DNA from: Thermodesulfovibrionales bacterium | Lineage (GTDB): Bacteria > Nitrospirota > Thermodesulfovibrionia > Thermodesulfovibrionales > SM23-35 | Assembly (NCBI GenBank): GCA_022865525.1 | Contig: JALHSV010000009.1 | Coordinates: forward strand, 1-14,793 | DNA: 14,793 nt | Direction: 5' to 3' | In this document: one piece after another, positions 1 through 7,148 of the stretch | Position numbering within the stretch: position 1 is the first letter of the stretch | How the letters are laid out: every line of letters starts with the position of its first letter | The notes under the pieces: generated by a model | What the model was told of the DNA's origin: nothing | Databases searched by the model: none | The model's input: the letters and a program-made list of their open reading frames with translations, nothing else | Position numbers and translations under genes: made by a program

Positions 1-699
1 ACCGGGAATATCGGCGGCGGTGAACACCCTGATGACTCCGGGCATTTTTTCGGCTTTGCCGGTGTCGATGCGCATGATGCGGGCCCGGGCATGGTCGCAG
101 AATTTCAGGGCGCCGTACACCATGCCGGGGATGCGCAGGTCGGCGACGAAGGGCCGGCGGCCAATGGCCGTCTCCCAGGCCTCGTATTTTTCCTGGCGGC
201 CGCCGATGCCCTGGTTGGGGTCGGCTGCGGCGGTCGTTTCCCCAGCCAGGACCTTGGCAGCATGTTCGATGGCTTCCACTATCTTGACATAGCCCGTGCA
301 GCGGCAAAGGTTCAGCTTCAGGGAGTCCAGTATATCCTGGCGGCTGGGGCGGGGATTTTTCTGCAACAGGATTTTGGCGCGCATCAGGAAACCCGGGGTG
401 CAGAAACCACACTGCACGGCGCCTTTTTCCACGAAGGCGTTGCCCAGGATACGCCGCAATTCGTCTGGGAGGCCCTCCAATGTGATGACCTTGCCGCCGG
501 CGACCTTTTTCATCAGCGTCACGCAGGCCAGAGCCGGCCGGCCGTTCAATTCCACCAGGCAGGCGCCGCAAGCCCCCTGCCCCGAGCAGCCGTCCTTGGC
601 CGAAGTGATCCCGGCCTCCCCGCGCAAAAAATCCAGCAGGGAGCGTTTTTCATCGCCGCTATATTCGATTTTGCGGCCGTTCAGTTCAAATTCAATCAT
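1..699 (-). CDS. Molybdenum hydroxylase (xanthine dehydrogenase/aldehyde oxidoreductase type), fused 2Fe-2S + Mo subunit, 3' partial
   Basis: The frame is open for 233 codons from ATG 699 to the window edge, so the C-terminus is missing. Seen: a plant-type 2Fe-2S ferredoxin domain with C38, C44, C47 (GCSGQGACGAC) and C59. A second 2Fe-2S domain follows with CGFC (C97, C100) and LCRCTGY (C132, C134). After a linker at about 150-172, the start of the molybdopterin-binding large subunit appears (PFVADLRIPGMVYGALKF, then FTAADIPG at the edge). Known: such enzymes hydroxylate purines or aldehydes at a molybdenum centre and pass electrons through two 2Fe-2S clusters. Fusing the iron-sulphur domains directly to the Mo domain without an FAD domain is the layout of Desulfovibrio aldehyde oxidoreductase and of the selenium-dependent xanthine dehydrogenase family. 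Inference: the C-x5-C spacing and wording of the first cluster recall the selenium-dependent group. Substrate is undetermined. No strong ribosome binding site precedes the start. Confidence 0.9.
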   Translation of the reverse strand, partial: MIEFELNGRKIEYSGDEKRSLLDFLRGEAGITSAKDGCSGQGACGACLVELNGRPALACVTLMKKVAGGKVITLEGLPDELRRILGNAFVEKGAVQCGFCTPGFLMRAKILLQKNPRPSRQDILDSLKLNLCRCTGYVKIVEAIEHAAKVLAGETTAAADPNQGIGGRQEKYEAWETAIGRRPFVADLRIPGMVYGALKFCDHARARIMRIDTGKAEKMPGVIRVFTAADIPG

Positions 700-889
700 G
701 ATCCATCTTAGCAAATCCTGGGCAGCGATTCAATATGAAGAAAATGTCAGTAAAGCAATTAAAACATTGAAAGGCTGAAATGTTGAAACGAAAAAGCAAT
801 TTTCAGAGATCATGAAATGGTCGTTCTCACTTCAACGACTTTTCTTCAACTTCTAACTTCATTCCCACCCGTCTGAAGCACTCGCGCCA
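700..889. other. Intergenic spacer, no gene seen
   Basis: This is the spacer between the start of the molybdenum hydroxylase and the stop of the CPBP protease, both on the minus strand. I see no ORF with a plausible start, no strong hairpin with a T-run and no convincing promoter hexamers. It presumably carries the hydroxylase promoter. Confidence 0.4.
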
Positions 890-1609
890 TTATTTGATCC
901 ATCCCAAGGCGATCGCGACGAACATGGGACCGTTATAAATGCCGTGAATAAATATCCCTACCAATGTATTTTGGGTTTTATGAAACACATACGGGATAAT
1001 AATTAGGGCCGGAAGCGCCATGATCATAAGGTCCGATCCGAAAGGCAGGTGGAACAGCAGCCATAATAGCGAGCAAAACAGCCAGGAATATTTGCCGTGC
1101 AGTCGACTTTGGATATAGCCGCGCCACAATATTTCCTCGCCGACGATATTAAAAAAGAACATCGGCAACCAGACCAGCAGCAGCAGTTTTTCAGCACCAT
1201 GAAAAGGGCGCATCTCCATGAACCATGGCGTTGTGGTCAACATGCCAATACCGAAATATTTATTCAACAGACATGAAGCGCCGAAAACCATCCCAGTAAA
1301 AACAAATACAAGAACAAGCCCGACAATTGAATATCGCAAGTCTTTTTTCGCAAAAGGTCGAATGTTCAATGCCGAAAGGATTTGTTTGATCCCTTTACTT
1401 CCTTCAACTTTTACCATGATCAACGCAAAAACAAAAATAGGGATGAATAAAAAATAACCGGTGCCGAACCAGTATAAAGCCGGATTCACGGAAAAATTCG
1501 ACTTTAAAAACGGCAGCAAAGTAAACAAAAGCAGGAAAAAATATAGAGTGCCTGCCAAAAAAATCAATGCCGCTTTCAAGAGCGTGACTTCTTTTTCAGT
1601 CATTTTCAT
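890..1609 (-). CDS. CPBP (CAAX/Abi) family intramembrane metalloprotease
   Basis: A 239-residue, strongly hydrophobic protein with about seven or eight membrane segments. The conserved CPBP motifs are present: EEILWRG (E158, E159, R163), FHLPFG with H187, and HGIYNG with H222 and N226. In the Rce1-like family these glutamates and histidines form the intramembrane metal or catalytic site. Members cleave prenylated or other membrane peptides, or confer bacteriocin self-immunity. The start could be ATG 1609 or ATG 1603, two codons later; no strong ribosome binding site separates them. A DUF302 gene lies just upstream on the same strand, separated by a small heptamer repeat, so the two may not be one operon. 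Family assignment is firm; the substrate cannot be inferred. Confidence 0.88.
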   Translation of the reverse strand: MKMTEKEVTLLKAALIFLAGTLYFFLLLFTLLPFLKSNFSVNPALYWFGTGYFLFIPIFVFALIMVKVEGSKGIKQILSALNIRPFAKKDLRYSIVGLVLVFVFTGMVFGASCLLNKYFGIGMLTTTPWFMEMRPFHGAEKLLLLVWLPMFFFNIVGEEILWRGYIQSRLHGKYSWLFCSLLWLLFHLPFGSDLMIMALPALIIIPYVFHKTQNTLVGIFIHGIYNGPMFVAIALGWIK

Positions 1610-1628
1610 TCATTGGCTTTTTCTTTCT

Positions 1629-1656
1629 CATCACGCATGACGCATCACGCATCACG
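1629..1656. repeat. Heptamer tandem repeat, four units of CATCACG
   Basis: Four consecutive 7-bp units lie in the spacer upstream of the CPBP gene: CATCACG, CATGACG, CATCACG, CATCACG. Only one base in the second unit differs. The tract ends 20 bp upstream of the CPBP start at 1609 and 32 bp downstream of the DUF302 stop. Confidence 0.8.
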
Positions 1657-1688
1657 AAAATTGCTTTGAAGCGGCCGTCTGCCTCTTT

Positions 1689-2072
1689 TTACTTGGCCTC
1701 GTCGACCATCATGATGGTCTTTTCCTCGACCTCCTTGGCCACCTCTGCCAGTCCCGCGTCATTGGACAGCGCCGCCAGCATCTTCCCGGGCTTGATCAGG
1801 CCGATCCTGGTTTTGCCTTTTCCCGTGAACACCGAGATGCGGCAGGGCAGCGCCATGTTCAGGCGCATGTCGGCGGCCATCACTTTAGCGGCCTGCTGCG
1901 GATTGCAAACCTCGAATATCCGGCACTGCTCGTCGAAGGCGACGCCTTTGCCGCGCAGAGTTTCCCCCACGTCGTGGACGTGCAGCACCCCGAAGCCGTG
2001 GCGCTTGACCGACGCTTCCAGGTCGGCCGCGGCCTGTTCGAACTTTTTTTCACTTTCAACAATGTAATACAT
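1689..2072 (-). CDS. DUF302 domain protein
   Basis: A 127-residue soluble protein matching the DUF302 family along its whole length. Recognisable segments are the N-terminal YYIVESEKKFEQA, the core KRHGFGVLHVHDVGETL, FEVCNPQQAAKVMAADMRLNMALPCRISVF, and the C-terminal GLIKPGKMLA. The family has a small alpha/beta fold of unknown biochemical role; the conserved CNP and LPC cysteines are both present (C56 and C77). The start at 2072 is well supported by GAGGTGA (2079-2085) about six bases upstream. It is divergent from the KamA-like gene. A TTGACC hexamer (reverse complement of 2118-2123) could be its -35 element, but the expected -10 is poor. Function unknown; family call is confident. Confidence 0.88.
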   Translation of the reverse strand: MYYIVESEKKFEQAAADLEASVKRHGFGVLHVHDVGETLRGKGVAFDEQCRIFEVCNPQQAAKVMAADMRLNMALPCRISVFTGKGKTRIGLIKPGKMLAALSNDAGLAEVAKEVEEKTIMMVDEAK

Positions 2073-2304
2073 TTTCGTTCACCTCGAACTTTTGAAAAAT
2101 CTTGTCTCAGGCCCTGTGGTCAAGGGCCCGGCCTAAGGCTGATTTTAGCAAATTACAAGCGGCAATGAAAGACCCGGGGCCGCGGGCCGCTGTTGTTTTC
2201 GAATTCGGTGGAATTTGCTATTGCAATTTTGTTCTCCATCCCTTACAATTTTAAACAGGAAAAAAATCTCCCGGTCAAGCAGCCGGAAGATTGAAAAAAA
2301 CAAA
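2073..2304. other. Divergent intergenic region between DUF302 and KamA-like genes
   Basis: A 232-bp divergent regulatory spacer. It holds a GC-rich inverted repeat (GGCCCT at 2110-2115 with AGGGCC at 2123-2128, 7-base loop), a second GC-rich tract around 2171-2190, and a sigma-70-like promoter for the rightward gene. ORFs crossing it start with TTG or lie antisense and are not supported. Confidence 0.5.
2221..2249 (+). promoter_or_regulatory. Candidate sigma-70 promoter for the KamA-like gene
   Basis: TTGCAA (2221-2226) and TACAAT (2244-2249) are separated by exactly 17 bp; each hexamer has one or two mismatches to consensus. Predicted transcription start is near 2256, about 50 bases before ATG 2305. 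It lies downstream of the alternative TTG start at 2215, which argues against that longer protein. Confidence 0.5.
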
Positions 2305-3930
2305 ATGATCGAACTGAAGAAAAAAATTCTGAATACTGTCAAGTATTGTCTTTTACGGATTTTTGGAAAAGATCACGACCATATCATGCACAAAAGCAAT
2401 AAAATGATCAATGAAATATTCTTCGAGCCGCGCAAGTTCAACACCATCGAATTGTGGAAAGATGTCACGGAGGAACAATGGCAGGACGCGCATTGGCAAT
2501 TGAAAAATTCAATTCGCACCGTGGCCCAGCTCAAAAAGGTCATCAAGCTGAATCCATTCCAGGAAAGCGAGATAGAAAGAACTGTCAGCACAATGAAAAG
2601 CCAGGGCAAAGAACCGATGCGCATCACTCCTTATTATGCCACGCTGATGCAGGCCGACCCTTTTCACCCGGTCATGCTGCCCTACGAGAAATCCAGGAAA
2701 CGGCTTGACCCTATTTTTTGGCAAAGCGTGCCCACGCCGGCGAATCTGCTGTTTCCGGATACGGGCGCCGAAGGCGCGATGAACGAAGATTCCCGGAGCT
2801 ATGGCGCTGCCTACCAGCGTTATCCGAACCGCGTCGCCCTCTTTGTGGCCGAAAACACGAGTTGTGCTTCTTATTGCGTGCACTGCCAAAGGGCAAAGTC
2901 ACTGGACGGCACCATCGATGTCAATCTCAGGGAAATAGACAAGGGCTTGTTTTACATCGGTTACAACAGGAACATCGACGAAGTACTGGTCACCGGCGGC
3001 GACGCCCTCAGGATAAACAGGAACCGCCTGCGCTACGTATTGGAGGAACTGAGCCGCATCCCCCATCTGCGCGTGATCCGCATCGCCACCAGGGTGCCCG
3101 TGGTCCTGCCCATGGCCGTCACCGATGAATTGCTGGACTTGATCAGGATTTCGGCGAACAAATACACCGAGGGCACGGCAAAGTATGTCTATTTCATGAC
3201 CCACATCAACCATTACCATGAGATCACCGAAGACCTGGCCCGGGCCGTGAAAAAGATCCGTGATCACGGGTTCACGGTCAGGAACCAGACCGTATTGTTG
3301 AATCATGTCAATGATTATTACAAAACCCTTGCCGAAACCTTCAGGAGAATGTTCTGGATCGGCGTGCACCCCTATTACCTGCTGCAATGCCACAAGGAAA
3401 AAGGCATCGTCCATTTCATCACCCCGATCCAGATCGGGAAAATTTACATGAAGCATCTGCAGGGCTGGCTTTCCGGAGTATCCATTCCCAAATATGCCGC
3501 CAATATAGAGGGTGGCGGCGGAAAAATATTGTTGATGCCCACCGGGCACGACACCCTGAATATCGAAAACAAGATCGACTCGAAAATTTCTGAAAGCTAC
3601 GCCACGGTCAGCACATGGGACGGCAAGGAATTGTACAGCTACGAAGCGCTGGGCCGGGCATCGCGTGAAGAATTCGAGGGGGCGGTGGAAATCATGGCCG
3701 CTTTCATCGGCAGAAAAGGGGTATTCCTGCCCAAGGTCATTATCGTCGACGATGAAGGAACACACATTGAAACGACCAACAGGATAAAACTGCCCAACAT
3801 TGAAAAAATAAAAAAATCCGAGCGCCTGGAATACGAATTAATGGCAAATGGCATGCCCCTGACCAACCCGGTGGATATATTTGAGGAATTGGAAAAACGA
3901 TTTAAAAAATCAAAATATAGCGGATCATGA
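2305..3930 (+). CDS. KamA-family radical SAM/PLP aminomutase-like protein
   Basis: A 541-residue protein, longer than lysine 2,3-aminomutase (about 416). The radical SAM motif is SCASYCVHCQR (C187, C191, C194) and VTGGDAL follows at about 229-235. R196, two residues after the last cluster cysteine, matches the carboxylate-binding arginine of lysine 2,3-aminomutase. The PLP-lysine motif EGGGGK is present (K407). The two aspartates that hold the substrate side-chain amine in lysine 2,3-aminomutase (D293 and D330) fall at H363 and N400, with the same 37- and 7-residue spacings. From memory, glutamate 2,3-aminomutase has Lys and Asn there. Inference: an amino-acid 2,3-aminomutase or related radical enzyme with a substrate other than lysine. 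Start: ATG 2305 is chosen over TTG 2215 because of the promoter at 2221-2249. GGAAG lies about 16 bases upstream, rather far. The extra C-terminal region after about residue 450 is unassigned. Confidence 0.85.
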   Translation: MIELKKKILNTVKYCLLRIFGKDHDHIMHKSNKMINEIFFEPRKFNTIELWKDVTEEQWQDAHWQLKNSIRTVAQLKKVIKLNPFQESEIERTVSTMKSQGKEPMRITPYYATLMQADPFHPVMLPYEKSRKRLDPIFWQSVPTPANLLFPDTGAEGAMNEDSRSYGAAYQRYPNRVALFVAENTSCASYCVHCQRAKSLDGTIDVNLREIDKGLFYIGYNRNIDEVLVTGGDALRINRNRLRYVLEELSRIPHLRVIRIATRVPVVLPMAVTDELLDLIRISANKYTEGTAKYVYFMTHINHYHEITEDLARAVKKIRDHGFTVRNQTVLLNHVNDYYKTLAETFRRMFWIGVHPYYLLQCHKEKGIVHFITPIQIGKIYMKHLQGWLSGVSIPKYAANIEGGGGKILLMPTGHDTLNIENKIDSKISESYATVSTWDGKELYSYEALGRASREEFEGAVEIMAAFIGRKGVFLPKVIIVDDEGTHIETTNRIKLPNIEKIKKSERLEYELMANGMPLTNPVDIFEELEKRFKKSKYSGS

Positions 3931-4549
3931 GGGACCGTCATTCCAATAAATCTGCGACCAATGAAGCAGCAGATAAAAACTCGCCGGTTGCTATTCTTGC
4001 CGGCATTCCTTAGCATTCCATCATGAGCAAAAGGGACGGACTGTGAAAATGTGAAAATGTTTATTTCGCCTTCCCTTTCTTCTTGCAAAAATTATGGTAC
4101 AAGCGGGACATGGACAGGAAATGCAAATCGGAAAAGATCGGTATTTCAATAATTTCCCGGTACTTCAAGCCAGTCAAATCATGTAAAAGTATCAGCTCGG
4201 CAAAACAAAATCGGTTGCCTTTACAGAATCCGGCCTGCGGGAATCGCAACGTCTGCTTGCCGAGTTGTTTGCCGCGGCAGATGGAGAAGGATAGCGAAAA
4301 CTGTCATTTCGAGTCTTTCCTACGTCGCTGACAAAGTCAAGAAGTCAAGCACCGAGTAAGATTTTCTTTTGCCGCTATGCCTCCGGCTCAGCGCATGCTG
4401 AAGCGCCCCGTCGTATGTCAATCTCACCCGCTGCATTCTTCAAAATATCACAGTGTCCTCTAACGATATCAATAGTCAAATGGAAATCGAATTATAAGCA
4501 CTTTTGTGCTGCTGAAGAAGTAAAAGCACCGAAGGAGAAAGATTGATGG
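3931..4549. other. Gene-poor junction between metabolic flank and defence block
   Basis: About 620 bp with no convincing gene. Short ORFs on both strands (around 4061-4331) lack good ribosome binding sites and protein-like composition. Visible items are a GCCGG/CCGGC hairpin near 3985-4006, two tandem GTGAAAAT units at about 4043-4058, and the hairpin AGCAC-TTTT-GTGCT at 4497-4510, 40 bp past the HNH gene stop without a T-run. Base composition shifts from moderate GC to AT-rich within this stretch, so an island boundary may lie here. No tRNA or obvious attachment repeat is seen. Confidence 0.45.
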
Positions 4550-5632
4550 TTAGGATACCACTTTTGCCGCATTGTTTTTCATGGTTTCAATAAGCAAATT
4601 TGCGTACTTGCGAGTTTCTCGAAGTTGATCTTTCCACAATTTTTTATCGTCTTCTGGTAATTTTTCTATTGAAGGCATCAAAGAATCAATGTAGAGCTGA
4701 TGTTCTAATGTATCAATACTTATAGCAGGGTTCATTGAAATTCTCTCGTAACAATTAGATGGACACCAATCCAAAGTAGGTTCAAGTGGGTAGGTTGTAA
4801 CCTTACTATTGGAATGTAAAAAAACATCTCCGATACCGTTCTTAAAAGAGATACTATTAGATTTTACATAATCGTTATCACAAAAAGTAAAATTCTGTGT
4901 GCTTAATAAAGATTTATAAATGGGTTGATAAATGCCAATACCTTTAAAAGCAAATGGCTTTTGCAGCAATGGGTGCATGATCCGTTTTCTTGCGGGTTCA
5001 ATAAAGTAATCTGCCAAGCTATCCTTTCTTAAATAGCTCTTCGAAGGATAAGGGAAACCAATCCTACGTGCAAAAAGGAAAGGAGATGAAATATTGTAAA
5101 AGCAAAAGTTGTTAATAATCATCGAAAAACAACTCGGAGTAAAATGGAATGAAAGAGTATCACACCCTCTAAATGAAAGTTCCTGGGATTCACTTTTAAC
5201 TTTAAGAATGTAAACCATTCGGTCATGTGCAGCAATGCGGGTTTTAATGTGGAATTTCGGTATAATATTTCCGATATTGTTGTCCAGATAGAAAAAACCA
5301 ATCCACAATCCTATCCTTACCTTGTCGAACCAATCAAGAAGGCAATGCAAATCAAAATTTGTGAGTGGACTCTCGGAAAGGAGCTTAAGAATAACAGACT
5401 TAGCTTCGCTTTCTAATTTTGCAAAGAGAGAATTACACGATTCACAGGCTGGAAAGGTGAAGGCTTTATATATGAATTCACGTGGTGCCCCTGTATGTTT
5501 GTTAAAACCGAAACGAACTTTTTTGTCTATGGTACCTGTATATTCCATAAGCCATTGTGGAACCACATGCTCTTTATTCTTGGATTTTGGTGGGTTACCA
5601 CAAAATACACATATTTTTTCTGTTCCACTCAT
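4550..5632 (-). CDS. HNH-type (zinc-site) endonuclease-like protein
   Basis: A 360-residue protein. The first 80 residues carry an HNH-like zinc-ribbon arrangement: CVFCG (C8, C11), KEHVVPQWL (E21, H22), then CESCN (C63, C66, N67) and LE at 73-74. This C-x2-C ... EHVxPxWL ... C-x2-CN pattern is typical of HNH-family nucleases and of HNH-like proteins beside defence genes. The rest (about 90-360) is not recognised and probably confers specificity or partner binding. It follows the AlbA_2-like gene by 23 bp on the same strand, so the two form an operon behind leader copy A. A ribosome site AGGA lies 12 bases before the ATG, longer than ideal. Nuclease activity is inferred from the motif; the third catalytic residue is not clear. 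Confidence 0.7.
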   Translation of the reverse strand: MSGTEKICVFCGNPPKSKNKEHVVPQWLMEYTGTIDKKVRFGFNKHTGAPREFIYKAFTFPACESCNSLFAKLESEAKSVILKLLSESPLTNFDLHCLLDWFDKVRIGLWIGFFYLDNNIGNIIPKFHIKTRIAAHDRMVYILKVKSESQELSFRGCDTLSFHFTPSCFSMIINNFCFYNISSPFLFARRIGFPYPSKSYLRKDSLADYFIEPARKRIMHPLLQKPFAFKGIGIYQPIYKSLLSTQNFTFCDNDYVKSNSISFKNGIGDVFLHSNSKVTTYPLEPTLDWCPSNCYERISMNPAISIDTLEHQLYIDSLMPSIEKLPEDDKKLWKDQLRETRKYANLLIETMKNNAAKVVS

Positions 5633-5655
5633 GAATTAGTATTATCCTATCGTTG

Positions 5656-6870
5656 CTAATCAGCCGCACGACTTTTTGTGTCTTTTGTATTAGTTTTGTT
5701 ATGTGCTTTTCTTCTTTTTTGTACAGCTTTCAACAACATTAACTCACCTTTATCATATTTTTTCCCATCGAATGCTGAATAACGCAAATTTCTTCTTTGA
5801 TAATTATAATTGTCTTTATACGCCTGATCAATTTTTTTGATCCCTTTAAAGCTTGATTCGTTCATATTTGTAAAATAAATATCTAAGATCTTTTTCTTAG
5901 AATCCGGCCATATATGAATGAATCTCTGAATTTCGGAGCAATAATTTTGACCATGTATATCAGAATAGAGACATCTGATCTCAAAACTTGGTGATGGCCA
6001 AAGTTTTGCATCTTGCATATCTTCAATTGATGGAAGAAATGGAAAACCAGGCCATTTATTCCTTCCTTCAAAAAAATCAAATATAATTTCCTTTGCAACG
6101 AAATTATCGAAAGAAACCATAACTTCCTTTTCAGATCTTTCTTTATTGGTTGATTCCGGTGAGAGAAAATCAATAAACTTATACAAATGAATTGGTAAGC
6201 TTTTATTTCCAAATGGTCTTCTTTTTTTAAACCTAACTTCTGCATCAACAATAATATTTTGTGCTGGAATGTTTCCAATATTGACAACTTTTAACGGAAA
6301 GTTTATTACGTATCTCACCTTATCTTTTAAAGAGATTCCCACTTCTTCAGGATTTTTATTTACTTCTATTTTAGGATGTATTTTAACGTCACCTGCAATC
6401 AGTTGAAGAATGGGCTGGGCTGATGGATCTGTATTTATTCGGTGCTCAATTATCCGTTCCATCATATTGGGTGAAATTGAACAGTTTTGACCATCTCGTC
6501 TTATCAAATATCGTCCTCCCCCTGTACAATATGGTTTGTTTTTACCTTCCAGTACTGTAACTATATATATCCCATTCCCTTTATCATCATATTCAGTCTC
6601 AATGGTAATATCTATTTTATCAATAGTTTGATCGGCTCTAGATTGAATCCTCCCCCGCATTCTATCCGATATTTCTATTCCTACTACTTTCCCTATGTGT
6701 CTTCCTTCTTTATTTTTATCATCTTCAACTCCGAATAGGCATACCCCTCCTTTATTATTGGCGAATGCAACTAAAATTTCATTAAATTCTTGAGTGATTT
6801 TAGTTTTATATTCAATTTCAGTACCTTCCCCACCAGCAAGAAGCCATTTAGTTCTTTCTGAAAGTGCCAT
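5656..6870 (-). CDS. AlbA_2/Schlafen-like domain protein
   Basis: A 404-residue protein with an N-terminal AlbA_2 (Schlafen-like) domain at about 10-140. Seen: EGTEIEYK (E17 to K22), FNEILVAFANNKGGVCLFGVEDD (residues 29-51), then a basic segment ending YLIRRDGQNCSIS. In prokaryotes this domain occurs in DNA-binding regulators and defence proteins; eukaryotic Schlafens use a related fold as an RNase. Residues 150-404 are unassigned, with repeated aromatic and lysine-rich stretches and a very basic C-terminus (KAVQKRRKAHNKTNTKDTKSR). Composition is markedly AT-rich compared with genes at 10.5 kb. The start has a good AAGGT (6876-6880) five bases upstream. It is the first gene after leader copy A and is followed 23 bp later by the HNH gene, so they probably act together. 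Confidence 0.75.
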   Translation of the reverse strand: MALSERTKWLLAGGEGTEIEYKTKITQEFNEILVAFANNKGGVCLFGVEDDKNKEGRHIGKVVGIEISDRMRGRIQSRADQTIDKIDITIETEYDDKGNGIYIVTVLEGKNKPYCTGGGRYLIRRDGQNCSISPNMMERIIEHRINTDPSAQPILQLIAGDVKIHPKIEVNKNPEEVGISLKDKVRYVINFPLKVVNIGNIPAQNIIVDAEVRFKKRRPFGNKSLPIHLYKFIDFLSPESTNKERSEKEVMVSFDNFVAKEIIFDFFEGRNKWPGFPFLPSIEDMQDAKLWPSPSFEIRCLYSDIHGQNYCSEIQRFIHIWPDSKKKILDIYFTNMNESSFKGIKKIDQAYKDNYNYQRRNLRYSAFDGKKYDKGELMLLKAVQKRRKAHNKTNTKDTKSRAAD

Positions 6871-6912
6871 TATTTACCTTTGTTATTAAATTTAAAGCCA
6901 CATAAAAAAATA

Positions 6913-7085
6913 ATTATACGAGATACACTTTTCTAGCAACATCACGATTATTGATTAACATATTTGCCTCAAGCAGTAAAGATTTTTATTTTAAAATAAA
7001 ATTATTTCGAAAGCTGGTGGCGAGGGTGGAGAAAGAAAAAACTGGCATTGCTGGGATAAGGGGCGATGATAATTTCTGGAACCTG
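6913..7085 (-). repeat. Intergenic leader repeat, copy A
   Basis: One of three diverged copies of a roughly 175-bp element, in transcription orientation on the minus strand. The core 6941-6980 differs from copy B at 3 and from copy C at 4 of 40 bases. Similarity continues through an A+T tract (6981-7006), CTGGTGGCGAGGGTGGAG (7014-7031) and ends with the shared TTTCTGGAACCTG (7073-7085). The left arm of the inverted repeat is intact (6952-6958) but the other is mutated (6969-6975). A short ORF with GAGG before its ATG (6961 to 6914) ends in TATAAT (6913-6918). It stops 43 bp before the AlbA_2-like start. Confidence 0.85.
6914..6961 (-). CDS. Possible 15-residue leader ORF in repeat copy A
   Basis: ATG 6961 is preceded by GAGG with a 5-base gap, a plausible ribosome binding site. 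It encodes MLINNRDVARKVYLV and then TAA. The same MLINNRD start occurs in copy C (11116 to 11066) and copy B (8850 to 8818). Whether it is translated is unknown; it may be a leader peptide or the relic of an ancestral gene start. Confidence 0.3.
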   Translation of the reverse strand: MLINNRDVARKVYLV

Positions 7086-7148
7086 AGGACGCGCCCCCTA
7101 TAGCTTGCTAAGCAAGAGAAGGCGATATAAATGTTTGGCCCTTATATC
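7086..7148. other. Spacer with nested hairpins after the 247-residue HEPN-like gene
   Basis: GATATAA (7124-7130) and TTATATC (7142-7148) form a perfect 7-bp inverted repeat that overlaps the stop codon of the upstream gene. Next to it CTTGC-TAA-GCAAG forms a second small stem. No T-run follows, so termination is uncertain. Confidence 0.4.

Noticed and set aside
20..778. Three plus-strand ORFs over the left end
   Set aside because: They lie antisense to a clear molybdenum hydroxylase reading frame with all iron-sulphur cysteines and have no recognisable protein features.
2215..2304. N-terminal extension of the KamA-like protein from TTG 2215
   Set aside because: The extension lies on top of the TTGCAA-17-TACAAT promoter candidate, lacks a ribosome site and has low-complexity composition.
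4061..4331. Small ORFs on both strands in the junction region
   Set aside because: They overlap each other on opposite strands, have no ribosome binding sites and show no family resemblance.
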